Positions 17,326-25,855 of a DNA stretch of 64,000 nucleotides are shown one piece after another. Under the pieces are notes generated by a model. That model saw only the letters and a list, made by a program, of their open reading frames with translations, was not told where the DNA came from and did not search any database. The translations under genes and the position numbers were made by a program. How positions within the stretch are numbered: position 1 is the first letter of the stretch; every line of letters begins with the position of its first letter. Origin of the DNA: Sinorhizobium mexicanum. Its GTDB lineage: Bacteria > Pseudomonadota > Alphaproteobacteria > Rhizobiales > Rhizobiaceae. Location: NCBI RefSeq assembly GCF_013488225.1, contig NZ_CP041238.1, forward strand, positions 3,373,501-3,437,500, in the 5' to 3' direction.

Positions 17326-17443
17326 ATCTCAATTCTTATTTGTGATCACATTTGTCGAAAGTTGACATAATTCACGATTTGAAGTCAAGCTTGGCCGGTG
17401 CTATCAGCCCCCGCGAACCAATGCGGCAGGAGGAATCGCAATC
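17326..17443. promoter_or_regulatory. divergent promoter with TGTGATCACA palindrome (puuA-like / GntR)
   Basis: The gap between the divergent synthetase and GntR genes contains a perfect 10-bp palindrome, TGTGATCACA, at 17341-17350, only 16 bp from the synthetase start. The size and position suit a repressor dimer site for the adjacent GntR protein. A TTGACA at 17364-17369 could be a -35 element toward the GntR gene. Confidence 0.5.
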
Positions 17444-18136
17444 TTGAAGGCCCTTGTTTTGCCGGCGTTGGAACGGCCGGAAGGCATGACCACGCATGAC
17501 TATGCGTTTGCACGCCTCAGGCAGGCGATCATGGTCGGCGCCTTTCGTCCCGGAACGTCGGTGACGATCCGCGGTTTGGCCGAAGCGCTGGAGAGCAGCC
17601 CGACGCCGGTCCGCGAGGCGCTGCGGCAGTTGACGTCGATCGGCGCCCTGCACTTCCTCGAAAACCGCCGCATCGTCGTGCCGCGCATCACCCCTGCGCG
17701 CTTCGAGGAACTGATATCGCTACGGATCGTGCTCGAAAGCCACGCCGCCCGCAGGGCGGTCGCCCATCTTTCGGAGCGGCAGATCGATCGCATCGTCGCC
17801 ATCGACGAGGCCATCGAGGCCGCGATCCTCGCTGGCCAGAAGGCTGCGGCGCTGATCGCCAACCAGGATTTCCATCGGCAGATCTACATGGCCAATCCCG
17901 ACCAGATCGCCATGCCGCTAATCGAAAGCGTGTGGCTGCAACTCGGGCCCATTCTCGGCATCGCCATGGAACATGTCGCCGAACTCTACGTCGTCGATCG
18001 TCATCGCGAGGCGATCGAGGCGCTGAGACGGCGCGACGAGGACGCCGTGGCCGACGCAATCGGGGCCGATATCCGCGAGGGCATCGGCGGTTTTGACCAG
18101 CAGGCGATTGCCAAGCTGCTCAGCCTCGCCGGCTGA
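17444..18136 (+). CDS. GntR-family transcriptional regulator (FadR/FCD subfamily)
   Basis: A 230-residue regulator. The N-terminal winged helix-turn-helix (TIRGLAEALESSPTPVREAL, then RQLTSIGAL) is followed by an all-helical FCD effector domain with metal-ligand-type residues (NQDFHRQIYMA, and DRHREAIEAL near the end). It probably senses a carboxylate or amino acid. The start is TTG 17444, placed by a strong AGGAGG site 9 nt upstream. Divergent from the PuuA/PuuB-like pair, it is the best candidate for their repressor. Confidence 0.9.
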   Translation: MKALVLPALERPEGMTTHDYAFARLRQAIMVGAFRPGTSVTIRGLAEALESSPTPVREALRQLTSIGALHFLENRRIVVPRITPARFEELISLRIVLESHAARRAVAHLSERQIDRIVAIDEAIEAAILAGQKAAALIANQDFHRQIYMANPDQIAMPLIESVWLQLGPILGIAMEHVAELYVVDRHREAIEALRRRDEDAVADAIGADIREGIGGFDQQAIAKLLSLAG

Positions 18137-18272
18137 ACCCCCTCCCGAAGGAGCCGCAAACCCGCCCGAGCTCATGCGCAAAATGGATTTTTAGTGGGGC
18201 TAAAAAAGCCGTTGACAGCGACTCGCGAGTGCTCCAACTTTGAAGAAATACTAAAAATGCGGGAGGCGTCCG

Positions 18273-18953
18273 TTGAAGACGGAGAACGCTCAGGAAGCGC
18301 ACGTTGGCGTGGGCGATCCGCCGCTCGGCGAGCGGCTGCGCCGGCGCCGGAAGGAACTGAAGCTGACGCTCCAGACCGTCGCCGACCGCTCGGGCTTTTC
18401 GGTCGGCTTCATTTCACAGATCGAGCGCGGCATTACTGTGCCTTCGCTCACATCGCTGATCGCCGTCTGCCGCACGTTGAAAGTCGAAGTCGGCACCGTG
18501 TTCACGCCGCCGAAGCTTGCCTCGCCCGTCACCCGCCGCGCGCATCGTCCGATCTATGCGCTTGGCGACGGCGATGGCAACGTCTCCTACGAACGCCTTT
18601 CCGCCGCCTTCCCCGGCAATGTCCTTCGAAGCACGATCATTCATGAGCCGCCCGGGCGCCGAAGCGAACCGATGTCGCATGAAGGCGAGGAGATCTACTT
18701 CATCCTCGAGGGCTCGCTGACCCTGGAGATCGACGGCGAGCGCATCGTTCTGGAGTCCGGCGACTCTGCCCATTTCCCATCCACGCGCACCCACGCCACC
18801 TGGAACCACACGAGCAAGCCGACGACCATCCTGCATACCTGTACAATGGACGTCTTCGGCGATGGCGAGCCTTCCGGCGACCCGGACAACAGCCTGGCGG
18901 TGACGCGTGCCGCAAGCCGCCGCGGTGTCGCGAAAAAACACAAGCCACGCTGA
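18273..18953 (+). CDS. XRE-family regulator with cupin sensor domain, PuuR-like
   Basis: A 226-residue regulator. The helix-turn-helix occupies about residues 18-75 (LKLTLQTVADRSGFSVGFIS, then QIERG). A C-terminal cupin domain follows (MSHEGEEIYFILEGSLTLEI, then SGDSAHFPSTRTHATWN). The architecture equals that of PuuR, which represses putrescine degradation genes and responds to putrescine. The start is TTG 18273 with GGGAGG upstream. A basic tail (AASRRGVAKKHKPR) ends the protein. It is probably co-transcribed with the following M24 peptidase gene. Confidence 0.88.
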   Translation: MKTENAQEAHVGVGDPPLGERLRRRRKELKLTLQTVADRSGFSVGFISQIERGITVPSLTSLIAVCRTLKVEVGTVFTPPKLASPVTRRAHRPIYALGDGDGNVSYERLSAAFPGNVLRSTIIHEPPGRRSEPMSHEGEEIYFILEGSLTLEIDGERIVLESGDSAHFPSTRTHATWNHTSKPTTILHTCTMDVFGDGEPSGDPDNSLAVTRAASRRGVAKKHKPR

Positions 18954-19027
18954 TGCCGGGGACCGCACATCTGACGCACGTCCCGCAAGCAGCATTTTCA
19001 CCCACCATCAACACAGGACGCAACCAC

Positions 19028-20131
19028 ATGAACGAACAGACGACGATGCGGCTCACCGCGCTGCGCGAGCGAATGAAGGAAACCGGCACGGGGCTTATCG
19101 CTATCGCGCCGGGATCGCACATGGACTGGGTGTTGGGCTTCCATCCGCATCCGGACGAGCGTCCCTGCCTGCTCCTGATTGCGCCGGAGCGGGAAGCCTT
19201 CCTGATGCCGGGGCTCAATGCCGAAGGCACGCGCGAGCATACCGACATTGACTTCTACAGCTGGTCGGATGCGGAAGGACCCGTTCTGGCGCTAAAGGCG
19301 GCGCTTGCCGGACTCGGTGCCGAGCGGCCAGGCCGCGTCGTTCTCGACGAGACGATGCGTGCGGATTTTGCGCTGCTGCTTCTCGACAACCTGCCGGACG
19401 ACACCGCGCGTGATTTTACCCCTGGCACGCTTGGCGCACTGCGCATGCGCAAGGACCGTAGCGAATACGAACTCCTCAAGATGAACGCAGCGATCGCCGA
19501 CCGGGCGATGCAGGCCGCCTTTTCGAAGGTTTGCCCCGGCATGACGGAGAAGGAACTCGCGGCCGAGATCCGCGCCCACTTTTCCTCGGAAGGCGCAGCG
19601 CCGGCGTTCTGGATCGTCGGCTCCGGCGGCAACGGCGCTTTTCCGCACCATTCCGCCAGCGACCGCGTTATCGAAGAGGGCGACGCGGTGGTGATCGATA
19701 TCGGCGGCCGCAAGCTGGGTTTTCCAAGCGATATTACCCGGATGGCGGTCGTGGGCCGCGCGCCGGAGGGCTATGGCCAGATCCACACGATCGTTGAAAA
19801 AGCGGTGCAGGCCGCAATGAAGGTCGCCCGTCCCGGCGTGGCGGCGAAGGAGGTTGATGCGGCCGCGCGCAAGGTGATTACCGATGCCGGCTATGGCGAA
19901 TATTTCGTGCATCGCACCGGCCACGGCATGGGCATCGACGGTCACGAGCCGCCCTACATCACCGCGACCTCGGAAACGATTCTTGAGGAAGGCATGGTGT
20001 TTTCCATCGAGCCCGGCATCTACCTGCCCGGCCATTTCGGCATTCGGCTCGAGGATATCGTGATCCTGCGCGCCGATGGTCCGGAGGTCCTCTCCTCGCT
20101 GCCGCGCGAGGTCCATGTCGCCAAGGTCTGA
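19028..20131 (+). CDS. M24-family metallopeptidase (Xaa-Pro aminopeptidase-like)
   Basis: A 367-residue cytoplasmic enzyme with the creatinase/aminopeptidase P fold. All five metal ligands are visible: Asp in VVIDIGGR, Asp in FPSDITR, His in HRTGHGMGID, Glu in FSIEPGIY and Glu in IRLEDIV. The family cleaves Xaa-Pro peptides or hydrolyses C-N bonds in small molecules (creatine, ectoine). I start at ATG 19028 (MNEQTT) after AGGA; an earlier ATG at 18953 overlaps the regulator's stop but adds residues unlike the family. The substrate in this putrescine context is unknown. Confidence 0.88.
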   Translation: MNEQTTMRLTALRERMKETGTGLIAIAPGSHMDWVLGFHPHPDERPCLLLIAPEREAFLMPGLNAEGTREHTDIDFYSWSDAEGPVLALKAALAGLGAERPGRVVLDETMRADFALLLLDNLPDDTARDFTPGTLGALRMRKDRSEYELLKMNAAIADRAMQAAFSKVCPGMTEKELAAEIRAHFSSEGAAPAFWIVGSGGNGAFPHHSASDRVIEEGDAVVIDIGGRKLGFPSDITRMAVVGRAPEGYGQIHTIVEKAVQAAMKVARPGVAAKEVDAAARKVITDAGYGEYFVHRTGHGMGIDGHEPPYITATSETILEEGMVFSIEPGIYLPGHFGIRLEDIVILRADGPEVLSSLPREVHVAKV

Positions 20132-20199
20132 CGGCGAGCGTTTTCTGTAAGCCATGAAGGGGCCGCCGGCATCTCGCACCGGCGTCCTTCGCCTACAGC

Positions 20200-20298
20200 G
20201 CCGCGTCCAATCGGACGGGCAACGGTAGCTGTAGCACTTTGAATGGCTGCACGATTTTATCCTTAAATCGACTCCGAGATAGGGAAGCATGCAGCAGC
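20200..20298. repeat. rhizobial palindromic repeat, family A
   Basis: This copy contains GCGTCCAATCGGACG, then GTAGCACTTTGAATGGCTGC, CCTTAAATCGACTCCGA and a terminal GCATGCAG. It matches the copies at 37313, 43204 and 61624 almost word for word. It lies between the M24 peptidase gene and a small secreted-protein gene. Confidence 0.82.
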
Positions 20299-20555
20299 TA
20301 TTGGGCCGGATAGTTCCTGCCGCTCTTCGGCGGCTGCTTGGCTCCGGCTGCATTCCTTTCGGGCGCACCAAGGGCAGTCTCGCGATCGCGGCCGGTGATC
20401 CAGAAAAAGAGATAGCCCGGCCAATGCTTGCGCTGGATGCCGCTGTAATACTCCCCCTTCCCCGTTCGCATCTGCGCATTCGCATCGGCCGCCGACAAGC
20501 CAGATACGGTCACTGCCACGGCAAGGGCGAGAGCCGCAAAAACTCGATATCTCAT
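20298..20555 (-). CDS. small secreted protein, unknown function
   Basis: An 85-residue protein with a clear signal peptide (MRYRVFAALALAVAVTVSGL, then SAADANAQ). The mature part is short, polar and proline-rich at the end (QPPKSGRNYPAQ), with a central aromatic patch (HWPGYLFFWITGRD). A GAGGAG ribosome site precedes ATG 20555. I recognise no family. Its 3' end abuts a family A repeat. Location is periplasmic or exported by inference. Confidence 0.65.
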   Translation of the reverse strand: MRYRVFAALALAVAVTVSGLSAADANAQMRTGKGEYYSGIQRKHWPGYLFFWITGRDRETALGAPERNAAGAKQPPKSGRNYPAQ

Positions 20556-20775
20556 CGTTGAACTCCTCGCTCTGATATCGCGCCCAGTCACGGCAACGGT
20601 CAAGGGATCGCTGCCGCCGTGGGGCCGAGGACTCCCCTCGTGCGCTCCGACAAGGCCGCTACCACGGCCGGCTTCCGCGTCACTGACCGAAGACCCGAGT
20701 TTGCCGCTTGACCGCCGGGTGTAGCGCCTGCATATTGCTCAGATGTCAGACCAATTTGGCACCGCGGGAGAGAGG

Positions 20776-21492
20776 ATGCCTCAGCAAGAAAAGGCAACGC
20801 TTGTTCCACTGCCCCCCGTCGACCGGGTGCAACAGGTCATTGCCGCACTTGCCGACTACATCCAGCATGCCGGCCTGAAGCCGGGCGATCGGCTGCCGGC
20901 CGAGCGCGAACTGATGGCCGCGCTCGCCGTCGGGCGTTCCACGGTCCGCGAGGTCCTCAGCCATTTCCAGGCGCTCGGCGTCATGGAGGCGCGCAAAGGC
21001 AGCGGCACCTATCTGCTGCGCGCCATTTCCGGCGCGACGATCCACATGCCGCTGGCGCTCGATACAGAACACCTGCGCGACGCGCTTCTGCAGACGCTCG
21101 AAGTGCGGCGCGGCATCGAGGTCGAGGCCGGCATGGTCGCCGCACACCGCCGCACCGATTTGGACCTCGTCAACATCCAGACAAAGCTTGACGAAATGGA
21201 ACGCGTGCATCTCGCCAAGGGCACGTCCGGGCCGGAAGACCTGGCCTTCCATCTCGCGATCTATGACGCCACCCACAACCCGCTCTTCCGCCAGCTTCTC
21301 GAGCAGATGCGCGAGGCGTTCGAACAATTCTGGGAGAAGCCGTTCGACCGGCCGGATTTTGCCCGGCGCTCCTTTCCGTTCCACCGCACGCTTTTCAACG
21401 CCATCGCAGCGCAGGACGCCAACGCCGCGCGCGAAGAAACACTGAAGATTCTCGCCATCGTCGAGGAAGACATCAAGGAAATGTCCAAATGA
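20776..21492 (+). CDS. GntR-family transcriptional regulator (FadR/FCD subfamily)
   Basis: A 238-residue regulator. The DNA-binding part (LKPGDRLPAERELMAALAVG, then RSTVREVLSHFQALGVMEA) is followed by a helical FCD domain with the His residues typical of ligand-metal binding (FHLAIYDATHN, FPFHRTLF). I prefer ATG 20776 (MPQQEK), with GGGAGAG upstream, over an in-frame ATG at 20743. Its stop overlaps the start of the PLP-enzyme gene (ATGA), so it heads the operon and probably regulates it. Confidence 0.88.
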   Translation: MPQQEKATLVPLPPVDRVQQVIAALADYIQHAGLKPGDRLPAERELMAALAVGRSTVREVLSHFQALGVMEARKGSGTYLLRAISGATIHMPLALDTEHLRDALLQTLEVRRGIEVEAGMVAAHRRTDLDLVNIQTKLDEMERVHLAKGTSGPEDLAFHLAIYDATHNPLFRQLLEQMREAFEQFWEKPFDRPDFARRSFPFHRTLFNAIAAQDANAAREETLKILAIVEEDIKEMSK

Positions 21493-22661
21493 CCACCGGC
21501 TTCGATCCGTTCGATGCAGCATCCCTCATCGTCGCGCATGACGAAGGCAATGCCTTCGATGCCGTCGTGCCACCGATCGTCCAGACGTCGCTGTTCACCT
21601 TCAAGGACTATGACGACATGGTGGCCTCCTACCGGGGCGAGCGCGTGCGGCCGATCTATACCCGCGGCCTCAATCCGACCGTCCGGATGTTCGAGGAGAT
21701 GCTGGCGAAGCTCGAAGGCGCCGAGGATGCGATCGGATTCGCGAGCGGCATGTCGGCGATCTCATCGACCGTTCTTTCCTTCGTCGAGCCGGGCGACCGT
21801 ATCGTCGCGGTCAAGCATGTCTATCCCGACGCCTTCCGGCTGTTCGGCACGCACCTGAAGCGCATGCGCGTCGAGGTGACCTATGTCGACGGACGCGACG
21901 AGGAGGCGGTGGCAAAGGCGCTCCCCGGCGCCAAGCTCTTTTACATGGAAAGTCCGACGAGCTGGGTCATGGACACGCACGACGTTGCCGCCCTTGCGGC
22001 GCTCGCAAAGGCTGAGGGCGTGATCACCGCGATCGACAACAGTTGGGCGAGCCCGGTGTTCCAGCAGCCGATCGCGCTTGGCGTCGATCTCGTCATCCAC
22101 TCTGCCTCGAAATATCTCGGCGGCCATAGCGACGTCGTAGCCGGCGTCGTTGCCGGCTCGAAGGACCTGATCGGCCGAATCCGCTCGGAAGCCTATCCCT
22201 ATCTCGGCGGCAAGCTTTCACCGTTCGACGCCTGGCTCTTGATCCGCGGGCTTCGCACGCTGCCGATCCGGATGAAGGCGCACGAACGCTCGGCACTCGC
22301 CGTCGCGCAGCGCCTGCAGAGCCATCCGCTGGTCGAAACGGTTTGCCATCCCGGTCTCGGCAATCACCTGCCGCCGGGCCTTTCCGGCACGTCCGGCCTG
22401 TTCTCGTTCATCTTCCGCGAGGGCGTCGATGTGCGCCGTTTCGCCGATCACCTCGAACTGTTCAAGCTCGGCGTTTCCTGGGGCGGCCACGAAAGCCTCA
22501 TCGTGCCGGGCGAAGTCGTTCTGGCGCAGAAAGCCCAGCCCAATTCCGCGGCCGCCTTCGGCATATCACCGCGGTCGGTACGGCTCCATGTCGGCCTGGA
22601 GGGAACGGAGGCCCTCTGGAGCGATCTCGAAGCGGCGATCGCCGTCGCTTCGCTAGGCTGA
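21489..22661 (+). CDS. Cys/Met metabolism PLP-dependent enzyme (cystathionine beta-lyase-like)
   Basis: A 390-residue fold-type I PLP enzyme of the trans-sulfuration family. The Schiff-base lysine is in HSASKYLGGHSDV; other motifs are YTRGLNPTV and YMESPTSWVMD. Members split or exchange C-S bonds (cystathionine beta-lyase, methionine gamma-lyase). The C-terminus (WGGHESLIVPG) fits the lyase branch. It is coupled to the GntR gene by a 4-bp overlap and followed by an importer operon, so it probably acts on the imported compound rather than in housekeeping methionine synthesis. Exact reaction unknown. Confidence 0.86.
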   Translation: MTTGFDPFDAASLIVAHDEGNAFDAVVPPIVQTSLFTFKDYDDMVASYRGERVRPIYTRGLNPTVRMFEEMLAKLEGAEDAIGFASGMSAISSTVLSFVEPGDRIVAVKHVYPDAFRLFGTHLKRMRVEVTYVDGRDEEAVAKALPGAKLFYMESPTSWVMDTHDVAALAALAKAEGVITAIDNSWASPVFQQPIALGVDLVIHSASKYLGGHSDVVAGVVAGSKDLIGRIRSEAYPYLGGKLSPFDAWLLIRGLRTLPIRMKAHERSALAVAQRLQSHPLVETVCHPGLGNHLPPGLSGTSGLFSFIFREGVDVRRFADHLELFKLGVSWGGHESLIVPGEVVLAQKAQPNSAAAFGISPRSVRLHVGLEGTEALWSDLEAAIAVASLG

Positions 22662-22704
22662 CGACACAGTAACACCCGAACACCTAAGAAAAGGGGAACT
22701 GAAA

Positions 22705-23967
22705 ATGAGGAAACTGATCACCGCTACGCTGCTTGCGACGCTGATGGCCGGCAGCGCGCTCGCCGACACCAAGTTGAAACTCGTCGAGGTCATCACCAGC
22801 CCCGAGCGCACCGAGACGCTGAAGTCGATCGTCGCCAAGTTCGAGGCGGCAAACCCCGGCACCACCGTCGAGATCATCTCGCTGCCCTGGGGCGAAGCCT
22901 TCCAGAAATTCGCGACCATGGTGTCGGCCGGCGAAGTGCCGGACGTCATGGAAATGCCGGACACCTGGCTCTCGCTTTACGCCAACAACGGCATGCTCGA
23001 AAGCCTCGAGCCCTATCTCGAAAAGTGGGAGCACACCCCCGGCCTGACGGAGCGCGCGCTCGAGCTCGGCCGCGATGTCAACGACACTGCCTACATGCTG
23101 CCCTACGGCTTCTATCTCCGCGCGATGTTCTACAACAAGAAGCTGCTCTCCGAGGCCGGCGTTGCCGAACCGCCGAAGACGATGGACGATTTCGTCAAGG
23201 CGTCCGAGGCGGTTTCCAAGCTGCCGGGAAAATCCGGCTACTGCCTGCGCGGCGGTCCGGGTGGCCTCAACGGCTGGGTGATGTTCGGCGCGACCATGGC
23301 CGGCGACAACAAGTTCTTCAACGAAGACGGCACCTCGACGATGAACAGCGAGGGATGGGTCAAGGGTCTCACCTGGGTCATCGACCTCTACAAGAAGGGG
23401 CTCGCGCCAAAGGACAGCGTCAACTGGGGCTTCAACGAAATCGTCGCCGGCTTCTATAGCGGCACCTGCGCCTTCCTCGACCAGGACCCCGATGCGCTGA
23501 TTGCGATTGCCCAGCGCATGAAGCCTGACGATTTCGGTGTCACCACCATGCCGAAGGGTCCGAGCGGCAAGGCCTTCACCACCATCGGCTTTGCCGGCTG
23601 GTCGATGCTTACCGCGAGCCAGAACAAGGATCTCTCCTGGAAGCTCATCGAAACGCTCGAAGGGCCGGAAGGCAACATCGAGTGGAACAAGCGTACCGGG
23701 GCGCTGCCGGTGCACAAGTCCGCCGAGAAGGACCCCTTCTATGCCAGCCCGCAATTCAAGGGCTGGTTCGATGAGCTCGCCGACAAGGATGTCGTGCTGA
23801 CCGTTATGCCGACCTATCTCGAAGAATTCGCCTTCTTCAAGGATTCGCTGGCGATCAAGACCACCCAGGAAGCGCTGCTCGGCGACATCACGCCGGAAGA
23901 CCTCGCCAACCAGTGGGCCGACTATCTGACCAAGGCGCAGCAGAAGTACCTGGCGAACAAGAAGTAA
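22705..23967 (+). CDS. ABC transporter substrate-binding protein, family 1 (sugar type)
   Basis: A 420-residue periplasmic protein with a signal peptide (MRKLITATLLATLMAGSALA, then DTKLK). The fold-typical text is of family 1, the CUT1 sugar group: SPERTETLKSIVAKFEAANP and EVPDVMEMPDTWLS. Length is normal. AAAGGGGAACTGAAAATG gives its ribosome site. It is followed by a 12-bp stem-loop and then by two permease genes and an ATPase gene. The ligand is not evident; the operon's PLP lyase suggests a sulfur-containing or amino-bearing compound. Confidence 0.92.
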   Translation: MRKLITATLLATLMAGSALADTKLKLVEVITSPERTETLKSIVAKFEAANPGTTVEIISLPWGEAFQKFATMVSAGEVPDVMEMPDTWLSLYANNGMLESLEPYLEKWEHTPGLTERALELGRDVNDTAYMLPYGFYLRAMFYNKKLLSEAGVAEPPKTMDDFVKASEAVSKLPGKSGYCLRGGPGGLNGWVMFGATMAGDNKFFNEDGTSTMNSEGWVKGLTWVIDLYKKGLAPKDSVNWGFNEIVAGFYSGTCAFLDQDPDALIAIAQRMKPDDFGVTTMPKGPSGKAFTTIGFAGWSMLTASQNKDLSWKLIETLEGPEGNIEWNKRTGALPVHKSAEKDPFYASPQFKGWFDELADKDVVLTVMPTYLEEFAFFKDSLAIKTTQEALLGDITPEDLANQWADYLTKAQQKYLANKK

Positions 23968-23974
23968 GATCGGC

Positions 23975-24003
23975 ACCGGCGGCGGCTCCCGGCCGCCGCC
24001 GGT
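23975..24003 (+). promoter_or_regulatory. 12-bp GC-rich stem-loop after the binding-protein gene
   Basis: ACCGGCGGCGGC and GCCGCCGCCGGT pair perfectly around a 5-nt loop, 8 nt after the stop codon. There is no T-run. It lies inside the operon, so it probably protects the 3' end of the binding-protein message and dampens the permease genes. Confidence 0.7.
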
Positions 24004-24066
24004 CTTCAAACCAAACGACAAGAAGGCGCCGATCGTAACGGCGGTCAAAAGGGGAAATTTCGAACG

Positions 24067-25002
24067 ATGGCCTATGCCGCACGCCACAACGGCCTGCCTG
24101 CAATTCGTCCACCGCTGATGAAACGCATCGCCGATGCCTCCGCACCCTATCTTTACAGTGCGCCAGCGCTGATCCTGATCGTCGCGGTCATGCTCGTGCC
24201 ACTGGTGCTCGGCGTCTCCTATGCCTTCCGGGACATACAACTGCTCAACCCCTTCTCCGGTGCCTTCGTCGGCCTCGATCACTTCAGGGCATTGTCTGAG
24301 GACCAGGCGTTTTTCCGCGCGCTCCGCAACACGCTCTGGTGGACCGGCGCTTCCGTGCTGCTGCAGTTCACCTTCGGGCTGATCCTCGCCCTCCTGCTCG
24401 ACAAACCGTTTCCCGGCCGTGCGATCGCCCAGGCGCTGGTCTTCCTGCCCTGGGCCGTCCCGAGTTTCCTCGCCGGTCTCAACTGGGCATGGCTCTTCAA
24501 TCCAGTCGTCGGCCCGCTGCCGCATTGGCTCTACGGCCTCGGGCTCATGAGCCAGCCGGCCAATATCCTGTCCGATCCGCAGCTTGCCATGTGGGGGCCG
24601 ATCGTCGCCAATATCTGGTGGGGTATACCCTTCTTCGCGATCACGCTGCTTGCCGCGCTGCAGGCGATCCCGCGCGATCTCTACGAGGCTGCGAGCATCG
24701 ACGGGGCGGGGCCGGTCCAGCGCTTCCTTTCGATCACCCTTCCCTTCCTTGCTCCGACGATCGCGATCACCATTCTGCTCCGCACGGTCTGGATCTCGAA
24801 TTTCGCCGACCTCATCATCGTCATGACCAATGGCGGCCCGGCCGACCGGACACAGATCGTCGCGAGCTACATCTTCACCCAGGCCTTCAAACGGCTCGAT
24901 TTCGGCTATGCCTCGGCGATCGCGCTGGTGCTTCTGGCGCTGCTCCTCGCCTATTCGCTGCTGCTCGTCATCCTGAGACAGTGGCTCCTGAGCAAGGATT
25001 GA
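24067..25002 (+). CDS. ABC transporter permease, MalF/UgpA-like
   Basis: A 311-residue inner-membrane permease with six predicted helices and the EAA loop (LYEAASIDGAGPVQRFLSIT, then LPFLAP) in the C-terminal half. It is the first of two channel subunits of the CUT1-type importer. The frame starts at ATG 24067 after AAAAGGGGAAATTTCG. Its stop lies 5 bp before the next permease start. Confidence 0.92.
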   Translation: MAYAARHNGLPAIRPPLMKRIADASAPYLYSAPALILIVAVMLVPLVLGVSYAFRDIQLLNPFSGAFVGLDHFRALSEDQAFFRALRNTLWWTGASVLLQFTFGLILALLLDKPFPGRAIAQALVFLPWAVPSFLAGLNWAWLFNPVVGPLPHWLYGLGLMSQPANILSDPQLAMWGPIVANIWWGIPFFAITLLAALQAIPRDLYEAASIDGAGPVQRFLSITLPFLAPTIAITILLRTVWISNFADLIIVMTNGGPADRTQIVASYIFTQAFKRLDFGYASAIALVLLALLLAYSLLLVILRQWLLSKD

Positions 25003-25007
25003 CACCA

Positions 25008-25841
25008 ATGCGCGCCAAATCAGCCTTCCTCACCGTTGCCCACCGCCTGGCGATCCTCGCCTACATCGCCTTTGCGCTCTTCCCCCTGTTCTGGCTCCTC
25101 AAGGTCGCGGTCACGCCGAACGATCTGCTCTACACCGAGGGTGTGCGGCTCTGGCCGTCGCGCGCCAGCTTCGAGCATTTCGACTTCGTGCTCAGGCACA
25201 GTTCTTTTCCGGTTTTCTTCCGCAATAGCCTGATCGTTTCGGGCTCGACCGCGGTGATCGTGACGATCCTTTCCTCACTCTCCGGCTACGCGCTCTCGCG
25301 TTTCAGCTTCCGGGCCAAGTATTGGCTGGTGACCTTGATGCTGCTCACCCAGATGTTCCCGCTGGTGATGCTGGTCGCGCCGATCTTCAAGATCCTCTCG
25401 CCGCTGGGGCTCACCAACAGTTTGACCGGCCTCGTCATCGTCTACACGGCGTTCAACGTGCCCTTCGCCACCTTTCTGATGCAGTCCTTCTTCGACGGCA
25501 TTCCGAAGGATCTGGAAGAAGCGGCGATGATCGACGGCGCCACGCAGTTCGTCGCCTTCCGTCAGATCATCCTGCCGCTGACGCTGCCCGGCATTGCCGC
25601 AACGCTCGGTTTCGTCTTCACCGCGGCCTGGAGCGAACTGCTCTTTTCGCTGATGCTGATCTCGGGCAACGAGCAGGCGACGTTCCCGGTCGGGCTCCTG
25701 TCCTTCGTGTCGAAGTTTTCGGTCGATTTCGGGCAGATGATGGCCGCCGGCGTGCTGGCTTTGATCCCGGCCTGTCTCTTCTTCCTGTTCATTCAACGCT
25801 ATCTCGTCCAGGGCCTCACGGCCGGCGCGGTCAAAGGCTGA
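25008..25841 (+). CDS. ABC transporter permease, MalG/UgpE-like
   Basis: A 277-residue permease, partner of the preceding subunit. It has six hydrophobic segments and the EAA loop [20 protein letters not shown], then LPLTLPG. I start at ATG 25008 (MRAKSAF), because the frame upstream only mirrors the previous gene out of frame. Length fits MalG-type subunits. It is followed after 14 bp by the ATPase gene. Confidence 0.92.
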   Translation: MRAKSAFLTVAHRLAILAYIAFALFPLFWLLKVAVTPNDLLYTEGVRLWPSRASFEHFDFVLRHSSFPVFFRNSLIVSGSTAVIVTILSSLSGYALSRFSFRAKYWLVTLMLLTQMFPLVMLVAPIFKILSPLGLTNSLTGLVIVYTAFNVPFATFLMQSFFDGIPKDLEEAAMIDGATQFVAFRQIILPLTLPGIAATLGFVFTAAWSELLFSLMLISGNEQATFPVGLLSFVSKFSVDFGQMMAAGVLALIPACLFFLFIQRYLVQGLTAGAVKG

Positions 25842-25855
25842 GGATTGGTCTAGCC

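Noticed and set aside
18953..19027. earlier ATG for the M24 peptidase overlapping the regulator stop
   Set aside because: It adds 25 residues unlike the family and lacks a clear ribosome site; ATG 19028 is preceded by AGGA.
22684..25008. 774-codon open frame on the minus strand
   Set aside because: It is antisense to the binding-protein and permease genes, which have clear motifs and ribosome sites. The translation is rich in Arg, Glu and Asp without any domain, as expected of a GC-rich shadow frame.
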